From Triops longicaudatus (Eukaryota > Arthropoda > Branchiopoda > Notostraca > Triopsidae): DNA of 64,000 nucleotides. The notes beneath the pieces are model-generated. The model had not been told where the DNA came from. It did not search any database and saw nothing but the letters and a program-made list of their open reading frames with translations. The stretch lies in contig JAGQDJ010000049.1 of assembly GCA_022885665.1 (NCBI GenBank), forward strand, positions 434,502 to 498,501. Direction: 5' to 3'. Both the position numbers and the translations under genes were made by a program. Positions within the stretch are counted from its first letter, which is position 1. Each line of letters starts with the position of its first letter. Below, piece by piece: positions 1 to 11,688 of this stretch.

Positions 1-1096
1 TGATAAAGCAATTTTTGAGGCATTGGGTGCTAAGAAAATCCTAAAATGCTAAATTGCCTTGGGAGTACATTTTACATGTGACGCGCCGAGTGTGATCTTG
101 ATGCATTTAACAGACGTACGGATGTGGTAACTTCTACCAATTCATTTCTGGAATGAGTTCATAAAGCATAAATAACACATTTGACCCTCCACTCCTCATT
201 TCAGTTTTATTGGTTCGAGTGTGTTCTTCCTCTCATTTCAGTAATTCAGAGAAAAGGAAGCATAAAAAAAACTTCGCAACTTATCGTCGGTTCCACTACG
301 TAACTTAAAAATCAAATGTCTTTCTTTCTTTGGACAAATGAGGCTCAAAATGGGAAATGCATACGGAATACTAGTGCAACTTTTGCATTAGTAACACTTT
401 CTCTATTTGTAATTGCTCCTGTCTAGCGAATCTCGAGCAGCATCCCACAAAAGACTTTTTTCAGTTTTTCCCCAGTCAGTGTAGAATATTTTCTGACTAA
501 AAGCTGTAAAGAAGTCCAAACACCAGTGCTGTAAGTAATTAACTTTAACTAGAAAAACGCACTTGAAAGATTAAATTTTCTTAGAAATGATTTATTATTA
601 ACTAGAAGTGATTTATTGACACTGCCAGGGTACACTGGAAGTCCCATGCGGCGTACAAATAATTGAAAAGAACTGTTGTGAAACTTTGCAACATCGAAAA
701 TCTGTAACATAGGCTATAACTTTTTTTTGTGCTACTGACATTATGTCAAGAGCTAAAGCTCGCTGAAATGAAAGCTCAAGATTTTGTAAGTAATTTGCAA
801 GGTGCCAGGCATTCGTTTGTCGATTGCTAAAACCACACCTCGTAAGCTAATTGTTTAAGTTAAAATCACATGGTGAAGAAGCATAATAGACCCCGAATTT
901 GCTACATTGGTTTTGATTGTTTTAAAAGCTGCTGCAACAGAAACCTCTATACACGAAACTGTCGAAGCGCATAGAATCGTGAACTTCATTACTTTATAAG
1001 CGACGCATTGTTGTCGTGACCGTATTTATCTACTTATTTATGTATTACTAATTTAATAATATACACTTTCTTTCCCTTTTTTCATTCAACTAAAAG
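1..1096 (+). other. Upstream intron of the ZP gene
   Basis: AT-rich sequence ending in a pyrimidine-rich tract and AG at 1095-1096, so it reads as the intron preceding the first visible ZP exon. A short open stretch at about 469-530 ends in a consensus GTAAGT donor, but its frame does not join the exon at 1097 in phase. It is not counted as coding. Confidence 0.5.
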
Positions 1097-2834
1097 GATC
1101 CAGCTGAAGTGAGCGGAAGCCAGATGGAATTGTATCACATGGAGCTCTACCGGGATAAAGAATATCGGATAGCGTTGCAGCGAAGTGGTCTAGGAGCAGA
1201 AGTAGCTTACGATGATACGCTTTATGTCAAAACTTGGATTGACGGAGGTATGTAATATATGATCTTTTTCTAGTTTCTGCTATGAGACGGAGGAAGAAAT
1301 CACAAAAGGAAACTAATGGTTTTGTATTTCTCTGCCTTTTGTAGCACCTTTCATCAGGATCGTGACCGAAAAGTGTTGGGTTTCCAATACGTCCGACGCT
1401 TTTAAGCCGTCGCGCCTAATACTTATCCGAAACACATGCCCGGCAGACTTGTCAGTGCAAATTAAGTCCAACGCGTCAGACAACTACGTGGCGTTCAGCT
1501 TTCATGTAATTCATTTTTGACAATCTTTTCTTTCGTATAAATTTAAACCTTCTCTTGATATAGTAATTAAATGGTGTGTTAAAACAAAGTAAATCTAATG
1601 AGTCACGTATTTATCTCGTTAATAGGTCAGCAAAGATTACGCGGACATGGGGCAACTCTTCGTACATTGCAGGCTGGGACTTTGCTCAAAGGAGTCTTCT
1701 CGAACTCAAGGCAACTTGAAACTGGTATGCTTCGAATTTTCCGCTCTTTTGTACCAATGCTTTACTTGGGAACTATTCAGTAACATGTCAATACTAAAGC
1801 TGTCTTACATTTTACTTGAAAAAGGAAGAGGGAAATAGGGCTCGCTTTTTTATTTTGAAGTAATTTACTTTAACTAATTTGTTTGTCGCTCAAATATTCA
1901 AAATCTTGAGTATTTGAATGTAACTTCGCATTTATGCGTAGTATTTTTGTTCGGTTGTTTTCTTGTGATTTTCGTTATGATAAACGTAAGCCTTGTGAAT
2001 TGTTATTAACTAGAAGTATAAACGTTTTAGTGTGTGGATCAAGACCAGTATTGCACGCGACATATCCTGAAACCTTTCCTGGAAGAATCTATTTCAACAG
2101 CTCAGCAGATGCTTGTAAGGGGCCCCGTACGTATGGTAACTCGTCTAGCCTTTCAATGTAAGTGTCACGTTTATTAATTAATTAATATCTTTTAAGCTCA
2201 TACGCTGAGTTTTATCATGCAAATTTAATTTTTAATATCTAGCAGCGCGCGAAGCCATTGGTGACGTGTTAGCAGGAGTCTTGAAAGGGAATGGTTCGTT
2301 ACCTGCAGCAAGTGCTGCCGGATCACCTAGCAGCCAAGTCATTATGCTGGGTGTCTCCACCGAAGTGGCTGTCGGCATTGCTTTAGCTTCCTTCGTCATC
2401 GGTGCTGCCTTGACAGCCTTGCTGTGGTGTATACATTTAAAGACAGGTACGCCCAAACAGGTACGCAAATACGTTAATGGAGAACGAAGAAAAAACTTCT
2501 ACGAAGTTTCTTTATAGGCCTTAACTGAATAAGTGACGTTGAAAAATCTTTAACTATCAGCAGCAGCCTAATTAAGCAGTTTTCTTATCATACAATCGTA
2601 TACGAGGTTTATTAAACGAATCTCTCACCTCTTTTTTTGTTGAACTTTTCTTGAAGGGTATTCTGTTCTAACTATTTATTCTTTTGTTCGCCAGATCCCA
2701 TGCGTCGGAACCATACCGAAATCCAGCGCACCCAGGCACGTCATTGTGGGTACGATTTGTCCGCCCACTCCCTCTCAGGCCACTCCCACTCCGGCGCCTC
2801 CACTCCCAGCTCCCAAGCACCCATGACAGCCTAA
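1097..2834 (+). CDS. ZP-domain transmembrane receptor, betaglycan (TGFBR3)/endoglin-like, 3' part
   Basis: Six exons join cleanly: 1097-1247, 1345-1505, 1626-1724, 2031-2157, 2243-2446, 2695-2834. Each has GT/AG borders, phases agree, and they give 293 codons plus a TAA at 2832-2834. The N-terminus lies to the left. Seen: a ZP-C module with six cysteines in family order (EKC, NTCP, FVHC, LGLC, LKLC, QYC). A VRGPVRM stretch follows, then an Ala/Gly/Ser-rich stem, one hydrophobic helix (around STEVAVGIALASFVIG) and a roughly 50-residue cytoplasmic tail with AHSL, ASTP and a final MTA. Family knowledge: betaglycan and endoglin are TGF-beta co-receptors at the plasma membrane; their ZP domain binds ligand and their short tails end in similar Ser/Thr-rich PDZ-type motifs. 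Assignment to that branch rather than another ZP protein is inferred from the tail. Retention of the intron at 2447 would give an alternative tail ending at 2517. Confidence 0.85.
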
Positions 2835-5800
2835 TGAGTAACAGCTACGGATGTAAAAGACCTCTTGGTACATTTCACGTTCGGTTTCTTTCTCTCGAAT
2901 TCGAACTCTGTTTGGTGGCGTCATCTTCAAACGACACATTGTTCACCCAGATGATTCTTTTCTCTCTTTTAAGATAATTAAAACTGAACCTACCTCAGGA
3001 TTGTTTAGTATACCCGACGAGTCAGCTCAGATGCTCATTGAATTTTTCTGTTTTCTAAGTCGCTCTTCATGATTCCATCATGGTTCCCTTAGTTTTATCT
3101 CCAATGCTTACAAGCCAGAATTTCATAATAGTCGCTGGTTAGCTAGCTTTTGAGGCATCTCTGCTGAAACCTTGTCTTAAGATTCAAACTAACACAGGTC
3201 TTCCAGAACCCAACATTTCTGCTGAGTCTACTACCACAGATGCCATCTGATGGAAGTTATTTTCAAAATCCTACCTTCAATGCCTCAGAAAACGAAGGCT
3301 CAAAGATTGGAAGACTCATATGTTCACATTTCAGGGCGCGTACTTTGAAAAAAAAATTAAGAATCTCTCGAGAAAACTGGATAGAATTTTCAAACCAATT
3401 TTTGAAACCAGCTATCCAAATCTCAACAGAGCCATTCTCGCCCAATCATTATTACTTTTTGCGTATGTTAAAATCCAGTTTTCAATTAAGTTCCATTCGT
3501 TCCTCTATTAAATTCCAATATGCAGTATCGTAAATGAAGCAATTATAAGGCCCTATGCAGACAAGAAGGATGAAAGAATGAGGAGCACAAAAATCAATAG
3601 CAATTGACAGAAATGACGACACAGCTACCTCTTGTGAAAAAGACGCAAACCGAACGCTGGAGAACGTTGTACCGGTTCAGTTAACCAGATGACGAGCAGA
3701 AAAATTTTGTATATTTGTAGCGACAGTTTTGTAAATTATTTTTATTTTATTTAAGAAAAAACTGTCTTTTGGTTCTCAGGGTAAAAAGATATGTGGAAAT
3801 GCTATCGGAGAATTGTTGATGTATCAACTTGTCCCTTCTTATTAGGAAAAATTGTGTTTAAAGAGTTGTCGTTGTTAGTCTTAATGCTGAGGAGAGCAAG
3901 AATCTTGACTGGCAGGTGAACATGAACGAGCGGCGGGTTTTGCTCCCATTTTTGACAAATTAAAGAAAATTCACAGATCTCTGTGGACAATCAGCCGAAA
4001 CATTGGAGTTATGTAAAAGAAAACACCAGAGCTCTTTTTTTTGGTACTCCAGTGCGTGTAAAAGTATATAAAGAGGGAGGGTAGCATAGTTACTACAATA
4101 GGCAATCTAGCACAGAATTCTTTGAAAGAGTAACGCAGCATGCTGAAGCTTTTCCAAAGGGAAAGCAAGAAAGCGAAAAGTTCCTGGTGGTACTGTCTGT
4201 TTATATTTCTGCCACTCGTTTAAACGTTTTTTATTTGAAGATATTTTTTGCGTAGAAAAGAAATAAGCTCATTATAGCCATATGACGCAAGTACAAAGCA
4301 AAACAAAGGAAACATGTATGTGTGGTATGTTTAATTTTATCAAAAAGAAAATTGCTGCTGTTACATTTTTTAATATGTATTGATTGTACGATACTGTTTT
4401 ATCTCAGCTTTGACGAGCAAATTTCGAAGAAATTCATTTCTTTTGGTGATTTGTTTCCGTGGCTGCCAATTCTTGGGAAGCTTGCACAGGGTATGCTGAT
4501 TTCGTTTTTCCTGCAACGACGAATTTCTCGGAAAAAGAGAAAAGCGTGGAAATAAGTTTCATACATCCCTGTGACAATCGTTCGTATCTTTGGTAAAACC
4601 AAATGAAAACATACCATACTTTGCAGTGTTTTCAACCCGGTTTGGAAAATCTTTTCTTTCTGACCAGCATGAGATATTTAAAATGACTCAAAAAGTTTGG
4701 TTCAGTCGTCGGGCCCTTTAAAGCTACTTGTTGTCGCCTGAGACATGCAACCTTTTAAAAACTCGAGAAAGATGGATAACGTTTTCTTTCAAAGATAACG
4801 GACAGATTTGGAAGTACAAGTTAGGCTACTTCAAGGTGTACCTATCGCTTTTTCTGTATTTTTTTATTTATTTATTTGTATTATTACTTTTGAACGTCAG
4901 AAAAGCTTTTGCATGTCGTCAGGAGCTTCAGCGAAATGGGACACGGAGAGATATCTTCTCTTCTTCCTGAAGGGTCAATGTCGCAAGTAGAAAATTTCTT
5001 TACAAATATATTCAGCCCACTTTGCTTGTATTTTATTCAGTTTTCGCGTTATAACGTAAATGAAAGGCAGATTTTGAGAACAGATAGTTATAAGAGATGA
5101 GTTTTAAAAGTAACCCGCCGTTTGTTTCTGCTGCAGGATGTTCTCTCCCAGCGGCATACTCAAAGACTAAGCTCCCCCCCCCCCTTGTGGGTCCTCGGAC
5201 ACACACAGAGGAAAGAATTTGCCTCAATCTGCCCAGTTATTGCAGTCAATTTTGCTCTGCGTTCGTTTTGCGCCGTATTTTCTTATTGTACAGACTTTGG
5301 TAGCTGATCTGTTGAGCACTTGAATAATTATCATCCCAATTTCCTTGCTAAGTTCCTATACATTAAGATTTCCCCTCTTCTCCTTCGGAGTCGTATAGTT
5401 ATTGTGTATATCTACCTCATTAACATTATTTTGTGCAAAATTCTGCTGTAATTTTAAATAATAATTGGAGATGATTTGTGAATTGAGGCAGATTTTTTCT
5501 AGGCTCTTCATTTCAGTTTAGCAAAATTTCGTCCCCAAACTTTGCATTGTATGTCCTGTTTGATTTAAATATTACTACGGGTAAAAGAAAATTAAGTTAC
5601 GAGATTTTGGCACAGATCCCTTACCTTGCTGGCTAGGATAAACGATAAAAACAGGAGTAACGCAGATGTAGACGCCATATAATCTCCAAGACTTACGAAT
5701 GCAAAGTTTTTCCGTTCTAGTGTACTAAATACCTCAGTTAAGTACTCGGCTATCCTGCTATTTCTAAAAAAATATGGAACGCATTGTAAAGAAGGAAACT

Positions 5801-6347
5801 AAGTATATTAAAATGCCAATGTTTGCCACCCTTTCCCCCTCACATCTTTCGTGAATAGAAAGGACTGGAAATGAGTTAAAAGAAATGGGTTTTCGAGAAT
5901 GTAAGAAAAGTGTTGTTCATTCCTATTAAATATCTCTCGTGTTTGTACATATTTTCATGCCTGTCATGTTAAAAAGCATTAAAAGAGATCAGTGCATGTC
6001 CTGTGTAAACTATTCATATAACCATAATGACGTATCTCGTCATCAATACATCTGATTTTGTATATGGTGTCGCGTTTTTTTTTCACAATAAACTGTAGAT
6101 CTTTATACACGTGCAGTGCAGATAATGTAGTTCGATAATTTACTATTTTGAGGAATTTGCTTAAGGACTATAGGCATTACGGGTTTCTTAACGCCCAAAA
6201 AATGCGTACAGTCTAACACACTGCAAGTGCAGGTCCAGCGAAAGCCGCTGAAAACTTGCACATAAAATCGAGGTGTGTGTGGACGCCTTTTAAGTCAGAT
6301 GTACCCTAACCACGGCGTCTTGTGTGCGTCACCAATGAAGAATTTGT
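2835..6347. other. 3' UTR and intergenic sequence after the ZP gene
   Basis: No protein-like exon was found. The ZP 3' UTR must begin at 2835; no early AATAAA stands out, and the clearest one lies at 6087-6092, so the transcript end is unknown. A TATA-like box (TATATAAAG, 4065-4073) precedes a 27-codon ORF at 4140-4223 that begins with basic residues and ends in a short hydrophobic run. A C-homopolymer lies near 5171-5184. Confidence 0.4.
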
Positions 6348-6519
6348 GGATACAAATGACAGGTCCGTAGCCAGGATTTGTTTTGGAGGGGGGGGGGGGG
6401 GGGAACAAGCAATTTTATTGGGAATTTGAGTTTCGTCCATCTTCACCATTTTTAATTATTTTTTTTTAACCCGCTAACCTCCCCCCTGGCTACGGGCCTG
6501 TCTAGCGCTATTTGTATCC
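6348..6519. mobile_element. Foldback/MITE-like element with GTAGCCAGG termini
   Basis: A 172 bp element whose ends are inverted repeats. The left end reads GGATACAAAT then GACAGGTCCGTAGCCAGG; the reverse complement of the right end reads GGATACAAAT, a 7-base insertion, then GACAGGCCCGTAGCCAGG. The interior holds a 16-base G run (6388-6403) and AT-rich sequence with no ORF. It is a non-autonomous element; the superfamily cannot be set from ends alone. Related, more diverged copies lie at 21247-21381, 62590-62742 and, in a sister form, 6960-7072. Confidence 0.7.
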
Positions 6520-6959
6520 TGTTCGTTATATCCTTGGCTCGAGTACAAACCATCATTAGGTAAGTTTTGTTTCCCTGTATATTTCACGAAAAGGTAGTAA
6601 CAACCATTTTTTTAAAAGATTTTTTAGGAGCTTTGTGTGATTGGGTTTAAATTTTCTTTTTACCAACTTCCTTGACATGATGTCTCTGAAGCGGGAATAG
6701 CGATTGACCTGGACCGAAATGGGCACACATTCAGTGATTTTACTGGTCGGCGTTCTGAGCTTTGGGTTCAGTTTCTTGTGTGGGATTTGGAACCTAAAAA
6801 GTGTAGTAGAAAGTTTTGTACAATATGACAAATAAGCGAGCTTTTTGTACAATACACCGTATTTACGTAGAAATTTTTCGTGTTACGTATTTTATTTGTC
6901 ATCTTTTGCTAGCACCATGATACTTATGGATATCCCGTTACCGGAGGGATACAAAGGCT

Positions 6960-7072
6960 TAGCCCCCTCCCCCCGAAATGTTAACTTTATAATGGTAAGT
7001 ATAGGCGAGTAACAAAGTGTAAAAAAATATATAAAGAAAATCCCCGAACTAAAATCCTGGGTACGGCCCTGC
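6960..7072 (-). repeat. Dispersed repeat, TTTCGGGGG family, copy 1
   Basis: Read on the minus strand it begins GGGCCGTACCCAGGATTTT and ends with CATTATAAAG, TTAACATTTC and GGGGGGAGGGGG. The terminal block at 6970-6994 matches 11173-11197 exactly over 25 bases in opposite orientation. No coding capacity. Confidence 0.65.
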
Positions 7073-7321
7073 TTATGGGAAAGACGCGAAAACGATAAAA
7101 AAAAAGAAAAGATGTAATAGGTACCCTATGTTTCGCTCGTATTCGATTAGTTGTGAGCTGCAGTTTTTTAGATTTGTCTTTAAATTGCGTAAGGAGTCCA
7201 TATGTGGCTTCACTTGCCTGCCTTATGATCACCACTATACGAAAGACAATAGTGTACTGGGTTTTTGCTATGCTACGCTAGTTATGTAGTTTAAATATAA
7301 GTTCTTAGCCACTCTTACATA

Positions 7322-7395
7322 TCTGAAATGGCTGAGCGGTCTAGGGCTCACAGTTAGGAACTGAAAGGTTGTAAGTTCGATTCCCCACGAACAAG
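7322..7395 (+). repeat. tRNA-derived SINE head (tRNA-Leu/Ser-like)
   Basis: An A box (TGGCTGAGCGGTCTAGG, 7329-7345) and a perfect B box (GTTCGATTCC, 7375-7384) are spaced as in an RNA polymerase III internal promoter. The A box, with GAGCGGTCTA, resembles class II tRNAs such as tRNA-Leu. The sequence does not close into a good cloverleaf with an acceptor stem, so a SINE head or decayed tRNA copy is more likely than a working tRNA gene. Confidence 0.5.
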
Positions 7396-7452
7396 GAATT
7401 ATATTGTAAATTATTCCTGAACTAGTGCATGCTACCATAACATGAGTTCGTA

Positions 7453-7560
7453 CTTGGCTTGGATCCTATTCACATACTCGCGTCTACCAAACCTGGGAAA
7501 CCAAGTAAGACAGTAGCGAGTACATGGGATACCAAGCTAGTAGCGAGTAGAGCCAAGCCA
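7453..7560. repeat. Imperfect inverted repeat with internal direct repeats
   Basis: GGCTTGG...TACTCGCG...CTAC on the left is mirrored by GTAGCGAGTAGAGCCAAGCC at 7540-7559. TAGCGAGTA also occurs directly repeated at 7513 and 7542. It lies between the SINE-like head and the repeat at 7648 and may be the body of a composite element. Confidence 0.45.
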
Positions 7561-7647
7561 GGGAGGAGCCGATAAGAGAGGAGGGCAGAGCTCTCATTTT
7601 TCTCGATTTTCGCATGGGTCCCCCTTTGATCACCATTGAATCAAATG

Positions 7648-7740
7648 GAAAATAACCCGGAAAACAGCTTTCCAGAGTCGAAAATAGGCCACTCCCATTT
7701 TTCAGGATTTCCACCAATGAGAAGCCAGGGATTTCGAGAG
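7648..7740 (+). repeat. Dispersed repeat, AACCCGGAAAACAGC family, copy 1
   Basis: Shares a 17-base exact core (GAAAACAGCTTTCCAGA, 7660-7676) plus flanking similarity (AATAACCC; CGAAAATAGGCCAC; CCAATGAGA) with 10299-10385. No ORF. It follows the tRNA-like head and inverted repeat, so it could be the tail of the same composite SINE. Confidence 0.5.
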
Positions 7741-9466
7741 GTCACATTTTTTCAGCGGTGAGTTACACGGGCCATTTTCCGAAAAATAAGGCTTTTTTCT
7801 CAGCTAAGAATTCCTTTTGATCAGTTGTGACAATATTAAAAAAATCTCGTTTTTTTTTTTTGAGGACAGAATCCTTCCATTTTGTAGAAAAAATTTCAAT
7901 TTTTCGCAGACAAGAAAATAAAAGGATTTTTTTTAGACATATTAAAAAATGTATTTACAAATTCGTAACCAATACATACACGGAAACTAGCACACAAAAC
8001 GAATCTATAGAGCGAATTCGTGCTAAAGATATGATTTTAAATTAGAATTGAACAACAAATATGGTGAATCTTAATGCTGAAATATTAAGGGACATGCAAT
8101 GTAGAATTTTTTTACTTTTCGGACTGTAAGTGCCATGTATAACAACAAAGGAAAAAAAACACGTTCATTGATCCCGAATTGCAAGAAAGCACAAAACCTC
8201 CAAAATGGAGGGGATCTGAAAGAAAATACGAAAAAGGCAAATTTCGGTATGTGAAGTTTACAAACTGTGCAAGGGATGCAACTTCTAATAAAAGTAGAAC
8301 TAAAGCTCTAGGAATCGATGAAAAGCACGTAGCTCAAAACGAACACCTCAATCTGTGAGTTGCAAATACGGATTAATTCGAACTAGAGTAACGTTTTCGC
8401 GGATATTCAGAAACGGGTATGGTAAATTATGAATGAACGCGAAAAGGCAGGTGCGGCTCCTTGCATTTGATAAATTAGGAAAAAATTAGGGGGGAAAATT
8501 ACGACGGAGCTCAAAGACGGTTAAAAGAGGCTGTTTCGCTGCCGGACTGGCACACGCAAAAACAAACACCACCGCAGTATTTCGACGAGTGATCTTCCGA
8601 TGCCTTCGAAGGAGCACAAACAATTGATTTGGGCGCTTTCCAAGTGCAAGCGGTATTTTTTACAAACAAATGATTAATATTTACGGAACAGCTTTTAATT
8701 TTACCTATGCCTAAGAAGATGAACGAAAGACCAAACTGTAATCTTGCCCCCATTAACGATCTTTGGAGTCCTCAAGGGTCGAATCACTCCTTGCGCGTCC
8801 CAATTCCACAAATCAAGGCACGCTAATGCCAAGTTAACCTCAGAACCATGAATGTTCTAAAGAAATTTTTCCACAAAAGAATCAAAACGTTAATCAGTAT
8901 CACAATAGGGTTTAAAGTTGTATCTCTAGTACGAACTGTAAACGCGAGTGGGCAAGGTGAAAGCTGTTAAAACAGTTTAAGCTGTCAAAAAAGTAAGACG
9001 GTGCTATTTGGCTAGATCCTATAAAATTGCTAGGATAACTTCATACGGAAGAGTGTGATAAACTCAACCAAATCAGGAAACATTCCAAGTCTAAAAGAGG
9101 CGATAAAATTTAAGAACCCATTATTTCTGCAAATCTAAGGTAAAACGGAAACCTAAAAGCAAAACGGAAAACACGTTCAACTGGTCCACGAGTAGACACT
9201 GCATCAAATTCTACTTCCAACTAAGTTCAAATATGCTTACACATACTCGTGCTTGCCCATGGAAAACGCACGCTAATACAAGACTTGTTGGCACAAGAAC
9301 ATATTGTCCGCTGCTGACTGTGCAAAGCGTCTTCCTACATAATTATTTTGTGAGTTGTAATTGAATTTTGCAGAAATACAATATACAAACGTACTTGGAA
9401 TCTAGAAAATCGCAGCGAAAATGTTGAAGAACGCCAGTGAGTACTGAACAAATTTCGAATTTCGGC
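7741..9466. other. Non-coding, AT-rich
   Basis: Nothing recognisable beyond short ORFs of no clear character. A small splice-bounded open segment at about 9373-9433 ends in a GTGAGT donor but has no neighbour in phase. Confidence 0.4.
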
Positions 9467-9692
9467 CAAGGTCAATCAGGTCGAAGCAGATTAAGATGAC
9501 CATCAAAACCGCTTACCCGGTGCGCAACGTCCATTGCAATAAGCCACGCGGAGAGCTACACATTTTCTAAGAAAAAAGATGGTGAGTGGAAAACTACAAA
9601 AGTTGATGCAATGTACAAGCATATGAAGAGTGAGCATAGGCTTTCAGTTCTTAGGATAACAGCTGGAGCTTCCAGTCAAGGTCAATCAGGTC
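9467..9692. repeat. Segment flanked by a 16-bp direct repeat
   Basis: CAAGGTCAATCAGGTC occurs at 9467-9482 and again at 9677-9692, with 194 bp between. The flanks beyond each copy differ, so this is not a tandem array. It resembles a long target-site duplication around a small retroposed or inserted sequence. Confidence 0.45.
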
Positions 9693-10298
9693 ACGCATCC
9701 GTGTAAAAGTTGGAGTCCTAAAAATGTTTTAAAAGAAATACGCTTCATTCCATGAAGGCTCGAAAACAAATTCTCACATGAAACACAACCGAAGGTTCCG
9801 AAACTTGAAACATTCTGCAGGAAATTGTTCAGAGGACTCATTGCACCGATTTTCACGACCTCCTGAACCCACGCCTGACACACGACTGATGAAAACTCTC
9901 ACGATGTGAGGGGAAGAGGGAGGAGCATATTCGATATAGCCGTTCCTACAAGCGCGCTGTATTCAAATATACTCATACGTGTTCTCGACTCCAGATAACA
10001 GTAATGTACATCAATCAAATCAACTTAAGAAGCATTGTAGCTTAAGAAATTTTCGTTAACTTTTTTTAGTCTTCCATTGCTTCTTTTTTTAGTTTACCCT
10101 CTAGTTTCATACCAATGTGAAAAATACGCCTCTGTTGACATTGTGTACAGTTTTATCTGATTAACACTACACGTGCCAGTAGAATACTCTCTAAAGTCGA
10201 ATAAATGAACAGTATCACATGTTTGCATTATTCCACTGCAGTCTTTAGCACAATTTCGATTTTCAAAGCGATATGCCTCTTTCATCTTTGAATTAAAC

Positions 10299-10385
10299 GC
10301 AAAGTAACCCAGAAAACAGCTTTCCAGACACGGAAACTAGCCACGCCTACTGAAGACCAATAGAAAAACAGGAATTTCGGGAATT
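10299..10385 (+). repeat. Dispersed repeat, AACCCGGAAAACAGC family, copy 2
   Basis: Second copy of the repeat at 7648-7740, with the same 17-base core at 10312-10328 and diverged flanks. No coding capacity. Confidence 0.5.
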
Positions 10386-11172
10386 CCTCATTTTCTGGTG
10401 CATTTTTCGAAATCGACGGAAAAATTCATTTAGTGGATTTAAAAATAAGTTTAAAATGATCCACGCTATGCGCGGGCAGAATCCATCGCTTCTGGCGGGC
10501 GCAGATTCGTTTTACGCGTATGTGAGAATTAAAAATTGTCGATTTTGCAGGAATAAAATTTACTTTATGCACAGTCATTTCATCTCATCACAAGTCATCT
10601 CTAAATGCCCGCGTTGTTGTCTGAATATGCCAAAATAGTCCATTTGCAAGCAAGCAGTGGCTTTGCTAGCCAACGTCTCGTAGTCACATGATTTCGACCC
10701 TTCCATCTCCTTGATTCAACTTCTGAAATGGAAGTATCATACGTGACACGCACAGCACTCTTCATAGGGATACGAAAAAGATGTTGACCACATTCGACTT
10801 TTAGGTTAGCCTTTATCTTACAAGGCTCAGTAAAGCTAACAAAGTTTACTCCAAAAACTCTTAAACGTTTTGTCAGTATAAACAAGGCTGTTTCACTGGA
10901 AAACAGTAAAGCACCGACATCTATTTAAAAGTTATTTAATATATCTGTTAGTTAGTTAAGAAAGCATACCTTTACTATGAAAGCTGTAAATCAAATAACT
11001 GATCTCATTTAATAGCCAGGACACTTATTTCATCTGACGAGTATAATTTTGGGCTAGAGTTTTTTCTGCGCACGATAATAAAGAACAGAAAAGTATCCAT
11101 ATTGTCCCATCCGTCCACTAGTCAATGGCAAACTTCACGAATTTTTGACACCCTGTTAGTCACCTGTGTTTA

Positions 11173-11205
11173 CCATTATAAAGTTAACATTTCGGGGGCT
11201 GGGGG
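11173..11205 (+). repeat. Dispersed repeat, TTTCGGGGG family, fragment
   Basis: CATTATAAAG followed by TTAACATTTCGGGGG, an exact inverted match to the end of the copy at 6960-7072. Only this end is preserved. Confidence 0.6.
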
Positions 11206-11688
11206 AACTAAACATGTCGAAATGGGGAACAAAAAGTTAGGGAGGAATTGTGAACGAATACTACGAACAAAAGTAGAGAGTGTCTTTAGAGATCCTCTTA
11301 TGTTTGCAAACATCATAACTATAGAAGGATGGAAGGAGCAGTAATGTACATAAAATCAATAGGAATATCATAAAACAAACAAAAATACTGATTCCGGTAC
11401 TCGATTTGAGAAGCCAAGAAAATGGGGGAAAATCACGTGGCTGTGCTTTCTATCTCTTCTTTTTCTATGACGATTGCTTGCCTTGGTTCGAGCTAACAGT
11501 TTTCTTGCTTGACTTCACCTGATTTTCAGGTTAGTTTTGTTTAGTTTGGGTTTTAAGACGAGCCACGTCGATATTACCACGTATTGTCGTTCGTCAAACT
11601 TCTAATATTTTGATTAGTTAAAATGACGCTCAAGACCAAACGTTGTTCATAGTGCTCGATTTCTGTTTTGGGTGAGTATCTTCAACCA

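Noticed and set aside
469..530. Possible upstream ZP exon ending in GTAAGT
   Set aside because: Its only good frame leaves in a phase that does not join the exon at 1097; a weaker internal acceptor would be needed.
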